Shown piece after piece: positions 59,948 to 64,000 of a stretch of DNA of 64,000 bases (positions are counted from its first letter, which is position 1; each line of letters starts with the position of its first letter). The stretch covers positions 52,858,202-52,922,201 of the forward strand of contig CM055312.2 in NCBI GenBank assembly GCA_029255685.2, given 5' to 3'. The stretch comes from Silene conica (taxonomy: Eukaryota > Streptophyta > Magnoliopsida > Caryophyllales > Caryophyllaceae). The notes beneath the pieces were generated by a model. That model saw only the letters and a list, made by a program, of their open reading frames with translations, was not told where the DNA came from and made no database searches. The position numbers and the translations under genes are program-made.

Positions 59948-60856
59948 ATGGCAACCAACGCTCCACCTCTCACTAACGTATCATGGCTTCGTTCCTTTAT
60001 GGATCGTTGCAAACTCGATAAGCATGGTTCCAATTTTAAGGATTGGGATGCGCAATTACTTTTGGCCGCTCAAGGTGACGATAAGAGTCGTTACCTATCC
60101 GAAGCCGCTCCTCCCGCTCCGACCGCTCGTTCGTCGGTCCAAACTCGTGAGGCCTATGAAGCCTACATGAAAGAGTCCTCCGCTCTTAAAAATGTGCTCA
60201 TCTTCTCCATGGAGCCGGATCTCCAAAGGAGTATGATCAAGTTGACCACATCATATGAGATATACACCAAGCTTGCGACCATGTTTTCGCAAACTCCTAG
60301 GGTGATTCAATATGAGGCGGCTTCCGCCTTCTTTGACATAACTTTCAAGGAAGGGCAAAAGATAAGCCCTCATGTTCTCAAACTAGTTGAGCTCGCGGAG
60401 ACTCTAAAAGCTCAAAATGTTGATGTTCCCGACTCTCTTATCATTGACCGAGTTCTTCACTCGCTCAATAAGGTTAAGGCGTATGCTCAATTCCGGGTGA
60501 ATTTCAATATGCGAAACCAAGAGACCTCGTTAGACGAGTTGCATAAGATGCTAGTCCAAGCCGAAAGGGACATGGGACTTCATGAAAGTTCCACCTAAGA
60601 TGTTTTGAACATCGAAAAGAAAGGGAAAACGAGCTTCAAGAGGAATGCCTCGAAAGGCAAGGGCAAGAAAACGTTCAAACCCAAAGCGACCAAAGAAAAG
60701 ACCTTTTCGAAAGGCGCTTCCACCTCGTCTTCTAAAGAGCAAGACAAGTGCCATTATTGCACGAGGATCGGTCATTGGAAGCGAAATTGCCCCAAGTACT
60801 TAAGTGATCTCAAAAATGGGAAAGCTACCGCCGTAGGTAATAATTCTCGCGTATAA
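59948..60856 (+). pseudogene. copia-C gag with one in-frame stop
   Basis: MATNAPPLTNVSWLRSFMDR opens a UBN2-type gag (216 codons) of the same kind as copia-1/B. A TAA at 60596-60598 interrupts it. The same frame then continues through a Lys-rich segment and a zinc knuckle CHYCTRIGHWKRNC (about 60750) to a TAA at 60854-60856. Without read-through the product would lack the nucleic-acid-binding knuckle. Protease is absent after the knuckle, unlike copia-1/B, where it follows within about 60 residues. The stop may be a private mutation or a family feature; only other copies would tell. Confidence 0.85.
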
Positions 60857-63387
60857 TTCATGTCGTTTATCAACTTATGTATAGTGATACAAATGTGTTG
60901 ATATTTACCCTTTTTAAATGTTTTAAAGGGGCGCCCCCGAATAATGATAAGGGCAAGGACAAGGAAGCTTGAAGTTCCTTACTTGGATGGCTCCGGTAGC
61001 ATCCAATTGATCGAAGACTTGAAGAGCTAGGCTCTATTTTTCATATCGTCTTCTTTCATATTTTGCATTTATTTATGGAACAATTTAATTTTCTTGTAAG
61101 ACAAGGATTAAAATCCTAATACAATGGTTGTAATTTTGGATATTAGTGACTTGGTTTTCAACCCGAGTCACTACTTTTGTTCTCAATCAATGTTTTGAAT
61201 CATCAAATAAATTGCATACCTTGTTAAAACATGAATAATAGTGATCTAATCACGAAATAAATATTGATACGATCAAATATAAAAAAATCAAAGAGTTGAT
61301 TAAAACGGAGAACTACACCCCATGAGATAGATTCAATCAAAATGAGACTATATCAGTTCATTATAAGATTTTCATTTTAAGTGAAAATGAGAATGTATTC
61401 ATTACACCTATCAAACTTCAAACATTCAAATACATTGGTTGATCGAAATAGCTATCCTTAGACAAGTAAAGGTTATTGTTAGAAGGATAGAGTGGGAGAA
61501 AATGTTTCGCTCACAAACCAATGATATAAATAAAGGAAGGATCTTAGAGAAGATTCTCACTTAGGAGTCTTAAGAAGAACCCTAAATGATTTGAAGAAAC
61601 TACGGGAGAACACTCGGAGAAAGGTTCTTTGTGTTCATTGTTTCATAGAGAGGAAACAAAGTCCTAAATGATTTGAAGAAACTACGGGAGGACACTCGGA
61701 GAAAGGTTCTTTGTGTTCATTGTTTCATAGAGAGGAAACTTGAAACCCCGTATGAAATCATCGATAGGAAAACGGTTCCTATGTAGTTATAAAGAAATTA
61801 TCATGTCATTTTCATCTCGAGGAAACGATGACATGATAAGAGGGTAATGATTGATTGAATGGAAATAGATCACTATGGGGATAGTGATAATGATAATGAT
61901 TCGAGTAATAGTTTAACATGCATGAAATGAAAGGTTCATTTAAGACATCGAGAGATATTGTTTTTAGTGGGAGCGATATTCAAAAAGAATTTAGACCTAC
62001 CATTTTGAGAGAATGGGTGATTCTTTAAGAGTAAAGAATAAGAGGTTCTAAATTCAGAGATATTGTTTTTAGTGGGAGCAATGTTCGATAAGAATTTAAA
62101 CCTACCATTTAGAGAGAATGGGTGATTCTTTAAGAGTAAAGAATAAGAGGTTCTAAATTTAAATGAACAATTGATTTATATCATGTGATGATAGAGTTTT
62201 AACGGGAAGGTTTATTATATGGATAATAAAAGGTCGCCCACTAGAAGTTAGAATGGTTGGATACATTATTCATAACGATGAATGAAACCATTAACAAATA
62301 GCCAAGATGTTTGAAAATTGTAAAAGTGATGAAATCACTAATAAACTACAATATAGATTTCAGTACATAAGTGACTATAGAGAGTGATTTTAATCCCTCC
62401 AGTATATCGATACGTCACAAGTTATAAGATAACAGTGGGAGCTTTCCTCCGGAAAGGAAACTCAAAATCTAGAAAGAGTTCTAGATATGTACTCAAATAG
62501 AATCATGTTATACGGGATAATATGAGAATAAAGGAGACCAAAAGTTGTAAGTTTTGCTATCATGAATAAAGGTTATTCGCATGAATAAAGGTTATTCGCA
62601 AAACGCTAATACAAATAGATGATTGTACATCAAAATGCAATGTAATAGTGTTGACTATTGTTGCATGACAACATCATTTGAGTTATAAATAACTCAAAGT
62701 AAAAGATACTTTGTCAGAATCCAAATGGGTTGTATGAGACAATATTGAACCCCATAAGTGAACTGGATTGACTTAGTATAGCCCCTAGCCGCTTACATGA
62801 GGTGACGTCTCAAAGCGACTAGAGTGTGAGGCGATTGATGGCAAGTTCAAGTGCCATAGAGTCATATGTGATGACTAGTCGATCACATAGGCAGACTGTA
62901 AGAGACACTCTGTCGGGCAATGTGACCGCTTATAGAGTTCTGGAAATTTTATAGCCGGGTCGTGGCGAGAGCTGCTATAGTATTCTTGTGAGTCAATTCT
63001 TTGACTAAAGACTACTCTCCCAAGATGGTACAGTTTAGGCATAACTTTGATCCATTCTCTACGACTTTTCGTAACTGGAGTCAAATGGGATTGTTTTGGG
63101 TTGTGACTAACTGTGACTGGTTGAAGGAAGTAGTGCGATAGAAATTGTCCACCCCTTGTCAGGGTTGTTCAAATCTCAGGGCCACTCGAGGAGTAATTAA
63201 CTGGAAATGCGTGGCCACGCTCGGAAGGTATCTATGGTAGATAATTCCGGTCAGACAGTTATTCTCCAGATCGAGGAAACCATTCATGATATGATCAAAT
63301 GCAAGAACGACCAGAGAGAGACATCTTGCATTGAGTGGGAGATTGTAATAGGACAAGAGAATTGGTGACGCACACTTGTCGAGGACA
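60857..63387 (+). other. copia-C non-coding interior replacing pol
   Basis: About 2.5 kb with no open frame resembling pol. It holds three direct tandem duplications (61581-61739, 61951-62161, 62561-62598) and several AGTGGGAG polypurine-like motifs. From about 63160 it shares short blocks with the copia-B 3' untranslated region. Confidence 0.7.
61581..62161 (+). repeat. Two tandem duplications in copia-C interior
   Basis: Unit 1: CCTAAATGATTTGAAGAAAC... at 61581-61657 and 61663-61739 (82-bp period, one difference seen). Unit 2: AGAGATATTGTTTTTAGTGG... at 61951-62055 and 62056-62161 (105-bp period, a few differences). A 19-bp unit is also doubled at 62561-62598. Confidence 0.9.
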
Positions 63388-63397
63388 AGTGGGAGAT
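63375..63397 (+). other. Hairpin and polypurine tract of copia-C
   Basis: Arms CTTGT (63375-63379) and ACAAG (63385-63389) with loop CGAGG run directly into the polypurine tract AAGTGGGAGAT before the LTR. Copia-B has the same arrangement with loop ACGG. Confidence 0.75.
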
Positions 63398-64000
63398 TGT
63401 TGGGAAATGTGTCCTCAACAATAGTGCGATCACGTAATTAAATCTCGTAACAAGAATGCGCAAGGGATGATACGATTTATTAGTCAACTGACCAACATTA
63501 ATCGGTAATGATTGGCTAGCTAGAGTTTGACATTACTGTCGTATGACGGTGGTGGTCAGTTGATCCCTTTAGGTCACACCTTTAGGACAATTCCCTTAAA
63601 TGATAAAATGATCAAATGTATATTGATACGATTTGATCATATTCCTTAAACTCGAATGTCGAGAAATTAGAGGTTAGATCTTAATGTAAGATTTATGTTT
63701 AAAATTGAAACGTGTCAATTGTTAAACATTAAACGATATTTTATTATATCGTTATTAGAATGAATTGGGATGAAATTAATACAAAAGTTGTAAATCGTAT
63801 TGACGATAAATGATCATTTTACACTAGTAATTTTGAATTACTTATTAATTAAACAAATATGATTTATTTAATTATGTATAATATTTATGGGATAAATATT
63901 TACATGTTTCAAATGTACTAAAGTATTTTATATATTAATGACATGTAAGATGTCACACTTTATACAATTATACATTTGACAAATTGTAAAATGAAGTCCA
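63398..64000 (+). repeat. copia-C 3' LTR, first 603 bp
   Basis: Same as 56204-56806 with no difference noticed; continues past the window. Confidence 0.93.

Larger units (their letters stand above)
56204..64000 (+). mobile_element. copia-C, gag-only Ty1/copia element (TR-GAG-like)
   Basis: 5' LTR 56204-57491, primer site 57494-57505, 2.4-kb leader, gag only (59948-60856), 2.5 kb without coding capacity, polypurine tract, and 3' LTR from 63398, running off the window. The 603 visible bases of the 3' LTR show no difference from the 5' LTR. It inserted in the copia-B LTR (the left flank TAGGG should recur after the 3' LTR). No protease, integrase or RT motif is found, so it must have been moved by enzymes from another element. 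Confidence 0.88.

Noticed and set aside
1..64000. tRNA or rRNA genes, or a pararetrovirus insertion
   Set aside because: No cloverleaf or rRNA-like sequence noticed. All reverse transcriptases seen belong to LTR retrotransposons with integrase and LTRs, with no movement or coat protein.

Overview
The window is plant nuclear DNA, almost certainly from a flowering plant and probably a eudicot with a repeat-rich genome. The evidence is stacked LTR retrotransposons of plant lineages (Tekay-type and Athila-type Ty3/gypsy, SIRE-type and Tork/Angela-like Ty1/copia), CACTA-type DNA transposon ends, and fragments of two plant gene families (CBP60 and MSL2/3) with plant-style introns. I cannot name the species. 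I see no intact single-copy host gene, tRNA or rRNA; nearly every base can be assigned to a transposable element or to gene pieces carried inside one.

Layout. 1-3115: right-hand part of a CACTA element carrying a CBP60 fragment fused to a LINE-type zinc-binding fragment; it sits in a copia element. 3116-8386: copia-1 (minus), truncated on its left, 5' LTR at 7395-8386. 8387-10759: gypsy-3 remnant (minus) with one LTR. 10760-11374: piece of a copia-C-type LTR. 11375-29759: Athila-type element (plus), whose 5' LTR was split by a second CACTA-like element (11484-26182) carrying six or more MSL2/3 exons; one of those exons is split by a nearly perfect Tekay element, gypsy-1 (14153-24104, minus). 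29760-30473: piece of a copia LTR. 30474-37796: SIRE-type copia (plus). 37797-56203: copia-B (minus), a close relative of copia-1, split by a second Tekay element, gypsy-2 (41294-51344, plus). 56204-64000: copia-C (plus), a gag-only element inserted in the 5' LTR of copia-B and running off the right edge.

Nesting gives a relative history: Athila, then the LTR at 29760, then SIRE, then copia-B, then gypsy-2 and copia-C. LTR comparisons by eye agree. Copia-B LTRs differ at about six sites over about 830 bp, gypsy-2 LTRs at two sites over 2359 bp, gypsy-1 LTRs only by one AAT unit, and the 603 visible bases of the copia-C 3' LTR match its 5' LTR.

The most interesting signal is that several unrelated elements each carry their own short, repeated palindrome. 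The sharpest case is copia-1 against copia-B. Their 5' leaders are homologous, and each holds six palindromes (four plus two) with a 21-bp step, but the motif has been replaced wholesale (GGTCGACCGACC in one, CACTCGATCGAGTG in the other) while flanks and layout are kept. Related patterns occur in the Athila LTR, in the SIRE LTR and coding region, and in the Tekay LTRs.
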